Of a stretch of 8,976 nt of DNA, positions 1-7,546 are shown piece after piece (position 1 is the stretch's first letter; each line of letters starts with the position of its first letter). The position numbers were made by a program, and so were the translations under genes. The stretch covers positions 1 through 8,976 of the forward strand of contig CANQOM010000058.1 of assembly GCA_947625445.1 (NCBI GenBank), in the 5' to 3' direction. The notes below the pieces were generated by a model, which did not search any database, was not told the DNA's origin, and was given only the letters and a program-made list of their open reading frames with translations. This stretch comes from Candidatus Gastranaerophilales bacterium (GTDB lineage Bacteria > Cyanobacteriota > Vampirovibrionia > Gastranaerophilales > Gastranaerophilaceae).

Positions 1-3000
1 CCAATCTAAAGTTCCACCTGTAACATCAGATTCTCCGCCAAAGAACTTAGCACTTTCATTAACTGTTGTTGTTCCTCCGTTTTGAGAGAATTTACCGTTA
101 TATTCTGATGCATCACCTGAAAGTGTAAGATTTCCTGCATTTTCTATCATGCCAGAAGATGAGCCCTCACCACTTTTTATAGCATCCGAAAAGGTCATAT
201 CACTATCTGCTTCGTTTTTTATTGTACCATCATTAGTAACTTCACCTGTTATACTAACCTCTGCACCATTTTGGTTTGTTAAAGTTCCGCCTGTCTCATT
301 CTTAAGTGCTTCTTGAAGAGTTAATTGACTATCTTCACCAGTATTTGTAAAATCACCTGAATTATCGAGCGTTCCTGAAACAGTTATTGTACCTTTATTT
401 GTAACACCTTTTCCATCACCTTTTCCAGTGTTTTTAAAATCTTTTGTAGTTGATAGTGTTGACGAATTTTCTATTGTACCGCTATTTTCAAGACCTCCTT
501 CTCCATTTGCATAGAAAGAGCCTGTTCCGTTATTATTTATAGTTCCTTCGTTTTTAACTTTGCCATCAGCTTGGAAGGTACCTGAATTGGTTAACTTACT
601 GTTTGCGCCATTATTATTTACTTCTCCGTGTGATGTAAAAGAACCTTGGTTGTCTAACTCACCCGAATTATCGAAATTAGCCGTAGTAGTTCCCTCACCT
701 ACTTCTACATTTCCTTGAGATTGATTAGAGAACGAACCTTGGTTATCAATACCCGCCTTAGCGTTAAATGTACCGTTATTATCTATGCCCTTCTTTTCTC
801 CGTCGCCTTTACTTTGGTTAGTAATCTTCCCTTGAGCTTCAAAAGTGGCATTATTTTCGTTAGTTATTGTTCCGTTGCCTGTATTTGCTGCGGTTCCGCT
901 AACAGTATAATTTGCTCCATCTTTATTTGTAAATGAAGAACTGTTACTTAAGGAACCTGACTTTAATGTACCCGAGTTTTCTATTGAACCATTCTTACCG
1001 TTTTCAGAAGTATTATTTAATTCACCCGATACAGTCATATTCTTACCGGAATTATTTGTAACTTTACCCGTATTTTTAAGTGAACTTGCTTCAAACGTAC
1101 TGCCCTCATTTGTTACAGTACCTGAATTAGTCATAGCCCCTGCTTTAAAAATATTTTTATTATTCAATGTTCCTTGGTTATCAAATCCGGCTGAAGAAGC
1201 ACTAAAAGTACCACTATTTGTAAATGTTCCCGTGCTGCCATTGGTTGAAGCACCCGATACTGTTATTTCTCCCGAATTCGTTAAATTACCGTTATTTTTT
1301 AAGCCTTTTTCTGAACTTTCAATTTCTATTGAACCGTTATTTGTATAGTTACCACCTTCATTATTTATTAAATCACCGTTTTGAATTACAAGACTGCTAT
1401 CTGTTTCATTTTTGAATGTACCTGAGTTAACTACATCTTTTTCTACAGTGACTGTATTTTTGTTTGTAAATGTAGTATCACCACTTTCAGGTGTTTTTTT
1501 CTCATTTTTAAGACTGCCTTTTACCGTAACCGAACCTGTTTCATCATTTGTAAAATTACCATTATTGGTTAAATCTGAATTTGCGGTTACATGCCCGTTT
1601 GTATTGTTGAAAGTTCCGCTATTTGTTATATTATTACCTTCTAAAGAGCCTGTAGAATTATTATTAAATGTACCCGCATTTGTAACATCACCCTGAGCGG
1701 TTATTTTACCTGAATTATCAAAAGTACTGCTATTATCTCCATTTGAGAAAGCACCCGATAGTGTCATATCCGCACCCGAAGAATTTTCAGCAGTTCCGCC
1801 GTTTTGATTAGTGAATGCATCTGCAGTTACATTTCCTTTATTAGTAAATCCTTTATTACCGTTTTTCCCGTTACTTTCATTTGTAATTGAACCTGCTTTT
1901 AAATTAGCCTCTGATTCATTAGTGAATGTAGCACCTGACTTATTGTCAATTTGCCCTTGTACGGAAAATCCTTCAGCATCTTTACTTGAATTAGTAATAT
2001 CACCGCTATTAGTCAAAGAGCCTGCTGACAATTTACCGCTATTTGTTAAAGTTGAATTAGCTTGATTTTTTAACTCTCCTGTTACTGATAAATTAGCTCC
2101 ATCCTGATTATTAAAAGTTCCGCCATTATCAACAGAATTTGCTTTAAAAGTACCTGATTCATTAGTTATTGTTCCGCCATTATTATTTGTAACAGTACCA
2201 CTTGCGGTTGTTGTACCTTTATTGGTATAACTTCCGGAGTTATTCATATCTCCCATACTCATAGTTCCGGAATTTGTTATTCCTCCTGAAGAACTTGTAT
2301 TAGTCAAGGAGCTTGTTCCAAGGTCAATTGTTGAATTTGAATCGTTTGTTACCGTTCCGCTTGTTTCAAGTCCTCCTGTTAAATTCATTTGGCCTTGGTT
2401 TTGGTTTGTAATTGTACCGGAATTGGTTGTTTTTCCGTTTGCGGTAAAAGTACCCTGATTATTTGTTATATTACCGCCTGTTTCATTTTGTACTTGACCT
2501 GCGACTGTAAATTGTGCTGATTCACCTTCATTTTTTACATCACCTGAATTTTCAAAATTACCTTTATTTACAGATACATTTTGGCTATTTGTTATCCCTT
2601 TGTCAGGACCTTTTCCCGTATTTTTTAAATTACCCTCTGTTACACTTAATGTATCAGAATTATTAAATTTACCGCTATTTTCAAAACCTTCTGAACCGTT
2701 AGCAAAGAAACTGCCCGAGTTTTCTATATCACCTTCATTAGTCACTTTTCCATTGGCATTAAATGATTTTGAATTTTTTAATGTACCGCCTGTTTTATTA
2801 TTAACGGTTCCGTTTGATGTCCATGTACCCTCGTTATCAATATTATTTGAGTTATCTAATTCATTATCTACTTTTACATTACCATTTGACTGATTTGCAA
2901 ATGAACCTTGGTTATCAAGACCGCCCTGAGCATTAAATTCACCGTCATTTTCTATACCTTTTTTACCATTACTTCCGCTGCTTTGGTTTGTTATTTTACC

Positions 3001-5310
3001 TTGAGCGTTGAATGTTGCACCATTTTCATTTGTTATTGTGCCATTTTCTGAGTTTGTTACGGTACCGTCTGATGAATCACCTTTTTGTGCCGTATAACTA
3101 CCACCGTTTTTGTTTGTAAATGAACTGCTATTTTTTAGTGAGCCGGATGATAAATTTCCTGAGTTTTCTATTGAACCTTTTTTATCACCTTCAGATGTAT
3201 TATTTAATTCTCCTGATACGGTCATATTCTTCTCGGCGTTATTTGTTATACTACCCGTATTTTTAAGTGATTTTGATTCAAACGTATTACCCTCATTCGT
3301 AATAGTGCCTGAATTTGTCAAGTCACCTGATTTAAATGTGTTTTTATTATTTAAAGTACCCTGATTGTCAAAACCTGCTGAAGCACCGTTAAAAGTACCG
3401 CTATTGGTAAAGTTTGCACTTTCTCCGTTAGTTGACTTTCCGCTTCCCATATTAATAACACCGTTTTCACCATTTGTAAAAGTTGAATTATTTGTTATAC
3501 CTTTTTCGGTGCCTGTAATATCCATTTGACCGTTATTAGTGACATTTCCGCCACTTTTGTTTTCAAATCCGCCATTTTGAACAGTTAACTGAGCCGAATT
3601 TTCATTTTTAAAATCAGAAGAGTTTGTAACACCTGTTGTTCCGTTTACTGTAACGTTACCTTCGTTAGTAAAAGTAGTGTTTCCTTCTAATGAACTACCT
3701 TCTTTTTTCTCGTTTTTGAGGTTACCGTCAACTATAACCGTTCCTTTATTATCAAATTTACCACTATTTGTAAGGTCATTATCCGCAGTAACATTCCCAT
3801 TATTATTTGTAAATGTACCGTTATTTGTTATATCTGTACCTTGAATGCTACCTCCGCTTTGAGTAAATGTACCGTTGTTAGTTACATTACCGCTTGATGT
3901 AATTGTTCCTGAGTTTTCAAATGTACTTACATCAGAACTGCTTTCTGCATCTTCTCCATTTTTAAATTCACCTGATAATGTCATTTGAGCACCGGTTGTA
4001 TTTTCGGCACTACCACCATTTTTATTAGTGAATGAATTTGCAGTTACATTCCCGGAATTAGAAAAACCCTTTTTTCCATCTTTTCCTTTGCTTGAATTTT
4101 CTATACCGCCACTTGCATTTAAATTCGCATGTTCAGCATTTTTAAATGTGCCTTGATTTTCATTTTTTAATGCACCACTAACGCTAAAGCCATTATCTTG
4201 CGTACTTGAATTTGTAATATCACCGCTATTAGTCAAAGAGCCTGCAGACAATTTTCCGCTATTTGTTAAAGTTGAATTAGCTTGATTTTTTAAGTCTCCT
4301 GTTACTGATAAATTGGCTCCATTCTGATTCTTAAGAGTTCCTCCATTGTTATCAACAGAATTTGCTTCAAAAGTACCTGATTCATTTGTAATTGTTCCGC
4401 CGCTACTATTTGTAACTTTTCCGCTTGTTTTTGTTTTTCCTTTATTTGTATATGAACCTGAATTTGTCATATTGGCAAAACTAAATTCACCTGAATTAGT
4501 TGTTCCTCCTACAGGAACTTCGGAAGTTCCTGAAGAATTTCCACTATTTGTAAAATCTCCTGTAATAGTTAATTTAGAACTTTCCCCCTCGTTATTTAAT
4601 GAACCTGAGTTAGTTAAACTTCCAGATAAATCCATTTCTCCTGAATTTTTATTGGTTAATGTTCCGCTATTATCAAATGAACCGCCATTAGTATTGAAGT
4701 TTCCGCCATCGTTTGTTATAGTCCCTTTATTCTTATGGCTTGCACTATCTCCTGTTAAAGAAAAAGTACCTCTATTTGTTATAGAAGCATCTGAGTTTCC
4801 TTCCTCTCCTCCGTTTGTTAAAGAGCCTGAAAAACTTGCAGTTCCGGTACCGTCTTCTTCAGAACCGTTAGTAATAGTTCCTTTATTTTGTAAATCTTGC
4901 CCCGCTATTCCGCCTGAATTTTTAATACTGCCACCGGACTCGTTTTTAAATTCACCGTTAGAATTAACACTTCCTGAACTTTCAACTGTTAGATTTCCGC
5001 TATTAGTAACACTATCATACGTTCTTGGGTCTGATACTGTTTCATCTCCGGTAAAATTTCCATCCTCATCAACTTCAAGTCTCATTAAACCTGCAATTTT
5101 ATTTTCTGTATTACTTGAAGTATTTTGATTCATTTTTATATACTGCTCAGAAGCTATATTTTTTATACTTGCAGTATTATTAAAATTTACAGACCTATAG
5201 TTTTGTATAGAATCATTTAATTTTAAATAAGGAGTCTCACTGCCGAATGACATACTCCCGGAACCGATTAATAATACAAGAAATGCCGAACATTTTAATT
5301 TACAATTCAT
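1..5310 (-). CDS. Giant repetitive surface adhesin / autotransporter-like protein, N-terminal part (runs off window)
   Basis: I read this frame codon by codon from the ATG at 5310-5308 to the window edge: 1770 codons with no stop, so the gene is complete at its N-terminus and open at its C-terminus. It begins MNCKLKCSAFLVLLIGSG, a basic n-region and hydrophobic core typical of a Sec signal peptide, with probable cleavage near residues 22-25. There is no lipobox cysteine. After a non-repetitive segment (about residues 25-95), the rest is degenerate short repeats of the form [LF]-x-N-x-G-x-[LI], for example SLTNSGDITNSS and FDNSGTLTN. They are rich in Asn, Gly, Ser and Thr. The two cysteines at residues 3 and 7 are the only ones seen, and proline is rare. 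This is the composition of secreted beta-solenoid passenger domains. An outer-membrane beta-barrel or other anchor would lie outside the window, so the secretion type is inference. A GGAGG site lies 5 bases before the ATG. The gene is divergent from the glycan cluster. Confidence 0.85.
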   Translation of the reverse strand, partial: MNCKLKCSAFLVLLIGSGSMSFGSETPYLKLNDSIQNYRSVNFNNTASIKNIASEQYIKMNQNTSSNTENKIAGLMRLEVDEDGNFTGDETVSDPRTYDSVTNSGNLTVESSGSVNSNGEFKNESGGSIKNSGGIAGQDLQNKGTITNGSEEDGTGTASFSGSLTNGGEEGNSDASITNRGTFSLTGDSASHKNKGTITNDGGNFNTNGGSFDNSGTLTNKNSGEMDLSGSLTNSGSLNNEGESSKLTITGDFTNSGNSSGTSEVPVGGTTNSGEFSFANMTNSGSYTNKGKTKTSGKVTNSSGGTITNESGTFEANSVDNNGGTLKNQNGANLSVTGDLKNQANSTLTNSGKLSAGSLTNSGDITNSSTQDNGFSVSGALKNENQGTFKNAEHANLNASGGIENSSKGKDGKKGFSNSGNVTANSFTNKNGGSAENTTGAQMTLSGEFKNGEDAESSSDVSTFENSGTITSSGNVTNNGTFTQSGGSIQGTDITNNGTFTNNNGNVTADNDLTNSGKFDNKGTVIVDGNLKNEKKEGSSLEGNTTFTNEGNVTVNGTTGVTNSSDFKNENSAQLTVQNGGFENKSGGNVTNNGQMDITGTEKGITNNSTFTNGENGVINMGSGKSTNGESANFTNSGTFNGASAGFDNQGTLNNKNTFKSGDLTNSGTITNEGNTFESKSLKNTGSITNNAEKNMTVSGELNNTSEGDKKGSIENSGNLSSGSLKNSSSFTNKNGGSYTAQKGDSSDGTVTNSENGTITNENGATFNAQGKITNQSSGSNGKKGIENDGEFNAQGGLDNQGSFANQSNGNVKVDNELDNSNNIDNEGTWTSNGTVNNKTGGTLKNSKSFNANGKVTNEGDIENSGSFFANGSEGFENSGKFNNSDTLSVTEGNLKNTGKGPDKGITNSQNVSVNKGNFENSGDVKNEGESAQFTVAGQVQNETGGNITNNQGTFTANGKTTNSGTITNQNQGQMNLTGGLETSGTVTNDSNSTIDLGTSSLTNTSSSGGITNSGTMSMGDMNNSGSYTNKGTTTASGTVTNNNGGTITNESGTFKANSVDNGGTFNNQDGANLSVTGELKNQANSTLTNSGKLSAGSLTNSGDITNSSKDAEGFSVQGQIDNKSGATFTNESEANLKAGSITNESNGKNGNKGFTNKGNVTADAFTNQNGGTAENSSGADMTLSGAFSNGDNSSTFDNSGKITAQGDVTNAGTFNNNSTGSLEGNNITNSGTFNNTNGHVTANSDLTNNGNFTNDETGSVTVKGSLKNEKKTPESGDTTFTNKNTVTVEKDVVNSGTFKNETDSSLVIQNGDLINNEGGNYTNNGSIEIESSEKGLKNNGNLTNSGEITVSGASTNGSTGTFTNSGTFSASSAGFDNQGTLNNKNIFKAGAMTNSGTVTNEGSTFEASSLKNTGKVTNNSGKNMTVSGELNNTSENGKNGSIENSGTLKSGSLSNSSSFTNKDGANYTVSGTAANTGNGTITNENNATFEAQGKITNQSKGDGEKKGIDNNGTFNAKAGIDNQGSFSNQSQGNVEVGEGTTTANFDNSGELDNQGSFTSHGEVNNNGANSKLTNSGTFQADGKVKNEGTINNNGTGSFYANGEGGLENSGTIENSSTLSTTKDFKNTGKGDGKGVTNKGTITVSGTLDNSGDFTNTGEDSQLTLQEALKNETGGTLTNQNGAEVSITGEVTNDGTIKNEADSDMTFSDAIKSGEGSSSGMIENAGNLTLSGDASEYNGKFSQNGGTTTVNESAKFFGGESDVTGGTLDW
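150..2292 (-). repeat. Long tandem duplication in the adhesin, copy B (C-terminal side)
   Basis: This is the partner of the copy at about 2300-4515 and follows it directly in the protein. Corresponding landmarks run in the same order in both copies. Examples are the GANLSVTG segment (2100-2041 here, 4320-4261 in the other copy) and the ctcattttt/ctcgttttt landmark at 1501 and 3709. The left end lies near the window edge and is uncertain. I could not establish whether a third copy starts there. Confidence 0.7.
2300..4515 (-). repeat. Long tandem duplication in the adhesin, copy A (N-terminal side)
   Basis: This segment aligns in order with the segment at about 150-2292. The offset is 2187 bases near 2476/289 and 3253/1066, 2208 near 3709/1501, 2220 near 4207/1987, and about 2223 near 4510. 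The small steps are whole-codon indels, so the frame is kept. Similarity is moderate over most of the length. It is very high at 4207-4320, where I count 5 mismatches in 114 bases against 1987-2100. The ends are approximate because the short internal repeats blur them. The unit is about 730-740 residues. Confidence 0.75.
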
Positions 5311-5314
5311 TTTG

Positions 5315-5339
5315 CCCTCCCCCGAATGCTATACGGGAG
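5315..5339 (-). promoter_or_regulatory. Adhesin ribosome binding site inside a hairpin
   Basis: In the minus-strand transcript a CUCCC (5339-5335) can pair with GGGAG (5321-5317). The second arm contains most of the strong GGAGG Shine-Dalgarno site (5320-5316), 5 bases before the ATG. A further G-C pair (5334 with 5324) can form if two G residues bulge. The loop is 13 bases, or 9 with the extra pair. The complementarity is seen directly. That the hairpin limits translation of this very long protein is inference. Confidence 0.5.
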
Positions 5340-5388
5340 CGTTTAACTATTTCCAACCATTAAAATATATACATATATTTCAATAAAC

Positions 5389-5417
5389 ATTCTAATATGA
5401 ATAAAAATTATTATCAA
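5389..5417 (-). promoter_or_regulatory. Sigma70-type promoter for the adhesin
   Basis: On the minus strand TTGATA (5417-5412) and TAGAAT (5394-5389) each match the -35 and -10 consensus with one mismatch, and the spacer is exactly 17 bases. Transcription would start near 5382, giving a leader of about 70 bases that includes the hairpin over the ribosome binding site. The DNA here is AT-rich, so chance matches are common, but this is the best-spaced pair in the intergenic region on that strand. Confidence 0.5.
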
Positions 5418-5505
5418 CTATAAAATACAGTTACTTATATAGAAATTTCACTAAAATATTAAAATATGTCACTCTAAACTTATTTAAGTGTCTAAAAATT
5501 TATAG

Positions 5506-5526
5506 ATGCTGAAACGAGTTCAGCAT
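5506..5526. repeat. REP-like palindrome
   Basis: ATGCTGAA (5506-5513) and TTCAGCAT (5519-5526) form a perfect 8-base inverted repeat around the 5-base spacer acgag. It is more GC-rich than the intergenic DNA around it, and no T-run follows on either strand, so it is a poor terminator. The core resembles short dispersed palindromes with a CTGAA...TTCAG core that occur in many copies in several bacterial lineages. Only one copy lies in this window, so its repetitive nature is inference. Confidence 0.5.
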
Positions 5527-5594
5527 GACATTATGACTATGTTTCAAACATATTTAGCGGAAAATTATATATAAATCCCAAAATACACAATTGT

Positions 5595-5602
5595 TATAAA
5601 AT
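5595..5602 (+). promoter_or_regulatory. Possible -10 element just upstream of the aminotransferase (leaderless start?)
   Basis: A TATAAAAT sequence ends 6 bases before the ATG at 5609, and no Shine-Dalgarno sequence lies in the interval. If this is the -10, transcription would begin at or within a few bases of the start codon and the message would be leaderless. No convincing -35 is present at the right distance. The AT-rich context makes a chance match quite possible. Confidence 0.25.
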
Positions 5603-5608
5603 AAACTT

Positions 5609-6430
5609 ATGACAGATTATAAAATAATAAAATTAAATATAGCTCGAAGTTGTCTAAGATATATAATAAGAACTTATAAAATAAATGAAATTTATATTCC
5701 TTATTATTATTGCCCCACGGTTAGACGCACAATTTTACAAGAAAATTGCAAAATAAAGTTTTATCATATCGATAAAAGTTTTAACCCGACTGATATTTTC
5801 CCTATTGATTCATATATTATATATCCTAACTATTTTGGAGTATGCTCGCATATTGCAAACACTCTTATTCAAAAATATAAAAATATTATTATTGACAATG
5901 CTCACTCACTATATTCAGAACCTAAAGGTTTAGCATCTTTTTATTCTTTAAGAAAATTTTTCCCTCAATTAAAAAATGGAGCCATATTGTATACTAAAAA
6001 ATTATTAAATGAATCATTTGAACAAGATAAAAGTATTTATATCCCAAAAGAATTATCCTATAAAGAACTATGCATAAATGAAAATTTACTTGATAACGAA
6101 ACTATAAAATATATTTCTTCTGCAAGTGAAAAATATTATAATCAGCTTAATACAGAAGCCGAAAAACAAAAACGTATTAATAATTTCATTTATTGGCACA
6201 AACAACTAAACGATACTAATTGTTTATCTATTAAAATAACTAATACTGATGTTCCTTTTGGATATCCATATCTTGCACAAAATCCTTCAAAGGCACAAAA
6301 ACTTGCTAATATCCTGACAAATAAAGGATATAATATTTTTAAATATTGGAATAATCTGCCTAATTCCTATGAAGAAAAAATTTTTTATACAAATCTTGTT
6401 GTTATTCCCAGTTATTATTTTGCCGAATAA
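5609..6430 (+). CDS. Short DegT/DnrJ/EryC1/StrS-like PLP-dependent aminotransferase (surface glycan biosynthesis)
   Basis: A protein of 273 residues that resembles sugar aminotransferases of O-antigen and capsule loci, which transfer an amino group to a keto-sugar nucleotide using PLP. Visible family features in order are: LNIARSCLRYII near the N-terminus, where the family has its phosphate-binding SGTxAL helix; IPYYYCP (residues 30-36); FYHID (51-55); IIIDNAHS (93-100), with Asp96 in the place of the residue that holds the PLP ring nitrogen; SLRKFF (113-118), with Lys116 as the expected Schiff-base lysine; and NGAILYT (123-129). The segment from about 217 (VPFGYPYL) to 263 (NLVVIP) matches the C-terminal domain. 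Typical members have about 370 residues. Here the N-terminal arm is missing and the C-terminus ends abruptly in PSYYFAE. A stop at 5597 makes 5609 the first possible start. There is no Shine-Dalgarno site. The family call is fairly sure, the substrate unknown, and full activity uncertain. Confidence 0.7.
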   Translation: MTDYKIIKLNIARSCLRYIIRTYKINEIYIPYYYCPTVRRTILQENCKIKFYHIDKSFNPTDIFPIDSYIIYPNYFGVCSHIANTLIQKYKNIIIDNAHSLYSEPKGLASFYSLRKFFPQLKNGAILYTKKLLNESFEQDKSIYIPKELSYKELCINENLLDNETIKYISSASEKYYNQLNTEAEKQKRINNFIYWHKQLNDTNCLSIKITNTDVPFGYPYLAQNPSKAQKLANILTNKGYNIFKYWNNLPNSYEEKIFYTNLVVIPSYYFAE

Positions 6431-6511
6431 ATTTTTAAGAAGTTAAGTGTAAATCAATTTTAAAAAAAAGTGAAAGATTGCGACTGTGGATTAGGTTACA
6501 CAGATAATTTA

Positions 6512-6520
6512 TGCTAATAT
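6512..6520 (+). promoter_or_regulatory. Possible extended -10 promoter for the glycosyltransferase-acyltransferase pair
   Basis: TGC followed by TAATAT matches the extended -10 form (TGn plus a -10 hexamer). Transcription would start near 6527, about 27 bases before the glycosyltransferase ATG and upstream of its GGAG. No good -35 is seen, which extended -10 promoters can tolerate. The 123-base gap after the aminotransferase leaves room for a separate promoter, but read-through is equally possible. Confidence 0.25.
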
Positions 6521-6553
6521 TATTTGTATAAAATTCGGAGATAATTTATAAAA

Positions 6554-7546
6554 ATGATTTTAATAAAAAATATATTAATTTCTTTATTATATTTTATTAA
6601 AAAAGAGAAAATAATATTGATAAATGAAGCAGCCGGACTTGGTGATTATTTATGGGTACGCAATTACTTTAAATTAATAAAAAATGATGACAAATACAAA
6701 AATTATAAAATAGCTTTATGTGCAACTGAACGCTGGCTTGATTTTGCTATGGATATGGATTCTGATTACGTTGATATATTTCTTCCTTTTAAGAATCCAT
6801 ATAAACCAAAAATTCTTGAACTTATACCGTTAATTATATTTAAATTTGAAGTATTTATAAATTTCAGAGCATCATCAAAAAATTGGGAAACTATTACTAA
6901 TACAGTTTCTTCTAAAACTACGTATACTGATAGAATTTTTAGAAATAATAATCTTATCTATCCTAATTTATATGACAGAATTATGGCTCAATTCCTCCCA
7001 AATATAGTTAATATTGAGGCGGGGGGGGTAAAACACAATTTAAAAATAATTGAATATTCTTCAATTAATTATGATTATTGTATATTAACTCTTGGCGGTT
7101 TTTCTCAGGGAAAACTAAATTATGAACAGTTAAAAATAATTATTGAAACTGTTTACAATAATACAAAATTAAAGATTATTATTCTTGGAACAAAATCAGA
7201 TAAAAGTATTTTTGAAAATTTAAAAGAATTATTACCTGATTACTTGTCAAATATAATTGTTTCAGGTTGCGGAGTTTATAAAACCTCTATGCTCCCGTAT
7301 TTAATTTATAATTCAAAATTTGTTATTACAACCAATACTTCTGTTTGGCATTTTTGTATTCAATTAAATAAAAAGCACGTACTTCTTTCAATTGAAGAAC
7401 CTTGGATATATAAGTTATCTAATTATAAATATTTTGATTTTAAACGAATAAAATATATTACGGCAAAAGACAGTATTTCAAATATACAACTGTCTGAAAT
7501 AAAGAAAACAATAAACGAGTTTATTAGAGAGGTAGAAAATGTTTAA
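6554..7546 (+). CDS. GT9-family (heptosyltransferase-like) glycosyltransferase with a poly-G tract
   Basis: A 330-residue protein with the two-domain layout of glycosyltransferase family 9, the GT-B enzymes that add heptose or related sugars to LPS core at the cytoplasmic face of the inner membrane. The N-terminal domain has the glycine loop AAGLGDYLW (26-34). The C-terminal domain opens with ILTLGGFSQGK (177-187), the nucleotide-sugar side, and contains IIILGTKSD (208-216) and ITTNTSVWHF (258-267), the family's motif for a histidine near the donor. The length is normal for GT9. The sugar and acceptor cannot be read. GGAG at 6537-6540 lies 13 bases before the ATG, longer than usual, but an in-frame stop at 6542 leaves no better upstream start. 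An 8-G tract (7021-7028) falls at residues 156-159 in the interdomain linker. The gene overlaps the next one by 8 bases, so the two are cotranscribed. Confidence 0.75.
   Translation: MILIKNILISLLYFIKKEKIILINEAAGLGDYLWVRNYFKLIKNDDKYKNYKIALCATERWLDFAMDMDSDYVDIFLPFKNPYKPKILELIPLIIFKFEVFINFRASSKNWETITNTVSSKTTYTDRIFRNNNLIYPNLYDRIMAQFLPNIVNIEAGGVKHNLKIIEYSSINYDYCILTLGGFSQGKLNYEQLKIIIETVYNNTKLKIIILGTKSDKSIFENLKELLPDYLSNIIVSGCGVYKTSMLPYLIYNSKFVITTNTSVWHFCIQLNKKHVLLSIEEPWIYKLSNYKYFDFKRIKYITAKDSISNIQLSEIKKTINEFIREVENV
7021..7028 (+). repeat. G8 homopolymer in the glycosyltransferase: candidate phase-variation tract
   Basis: Eight uninterrupted Gs sit in very AT-rich coding DNA. In the present register they are read GCG-GGG-GGG-GTA-AAA (Ala-Gly-Gly-Val-Lys) and the gene stays open. 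With 7 Gs the reading becomes GGG-TAA, a stop directly after the tract. With 9 Gs a TGA stop follows six codons after the tract. Either change would remove the whole C-terminal domain. Confidence 0.6.
7528..7546 (+). promoter_or_regulatory. Acyltransferase ribosome binding site and 8-base gene overlap
   Basis: AGAGG (7528-7532) lies 6 bases before the ATG at 7539, inside the end of the glycosyltransferase gene. The shared ATGTTTAA (7539-7546) contains the start of one gene and the stop of the other. This supports the chosen start and implies translational coupling. If the upstream frame is shifted at its G tract, ribosomes stop early, which could also lower acyltransferase translation. Confidence 0.65.

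Noticed and set aside
1..120. Start of a third copy of the 2.2 kb adhesin unit
   Set aside because: The first 120 bases did not align convincingly with the start of either copy, and the window ends too soon to decide.
715..3364. Further plus-strand frames of 63-97 codons (715-936, 1224-1415, 1412-1696, 1811-2065, 2600-2893, 3110-3364)
   Set aside because: All lie inside the 1770-codon minus-strand frame, share the same antisense composition and lack domains, so they are shadows.
4346..5128. Plus-strand open frame of 260 codons, rich in Pro, Phe, Leu and Val
   Set aside because: It is the antisense of the adhesin repeats: AAT/GGA/ACA-type codons on the minus strand read as hydrophobic and proline codons on the plus strand. 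It has no recognisable domain and is exactly overlapped by the far longer minus-strand frame.
1..5310. CRISPR array suggested by the regularly recurring short motifs
   Set aside because: The motifs are degenerate, unevenly spaced and codon-phased within one open frame; there are no identical repeats with unique spacers.
6484..6503. Inverted repeat CTGTG ... CACAG upstream of the glycosyltransferase
   Set aside because: Only 5 base pairs with a 10-base loop and no further symmetry; too weak to call an operator or terminator.
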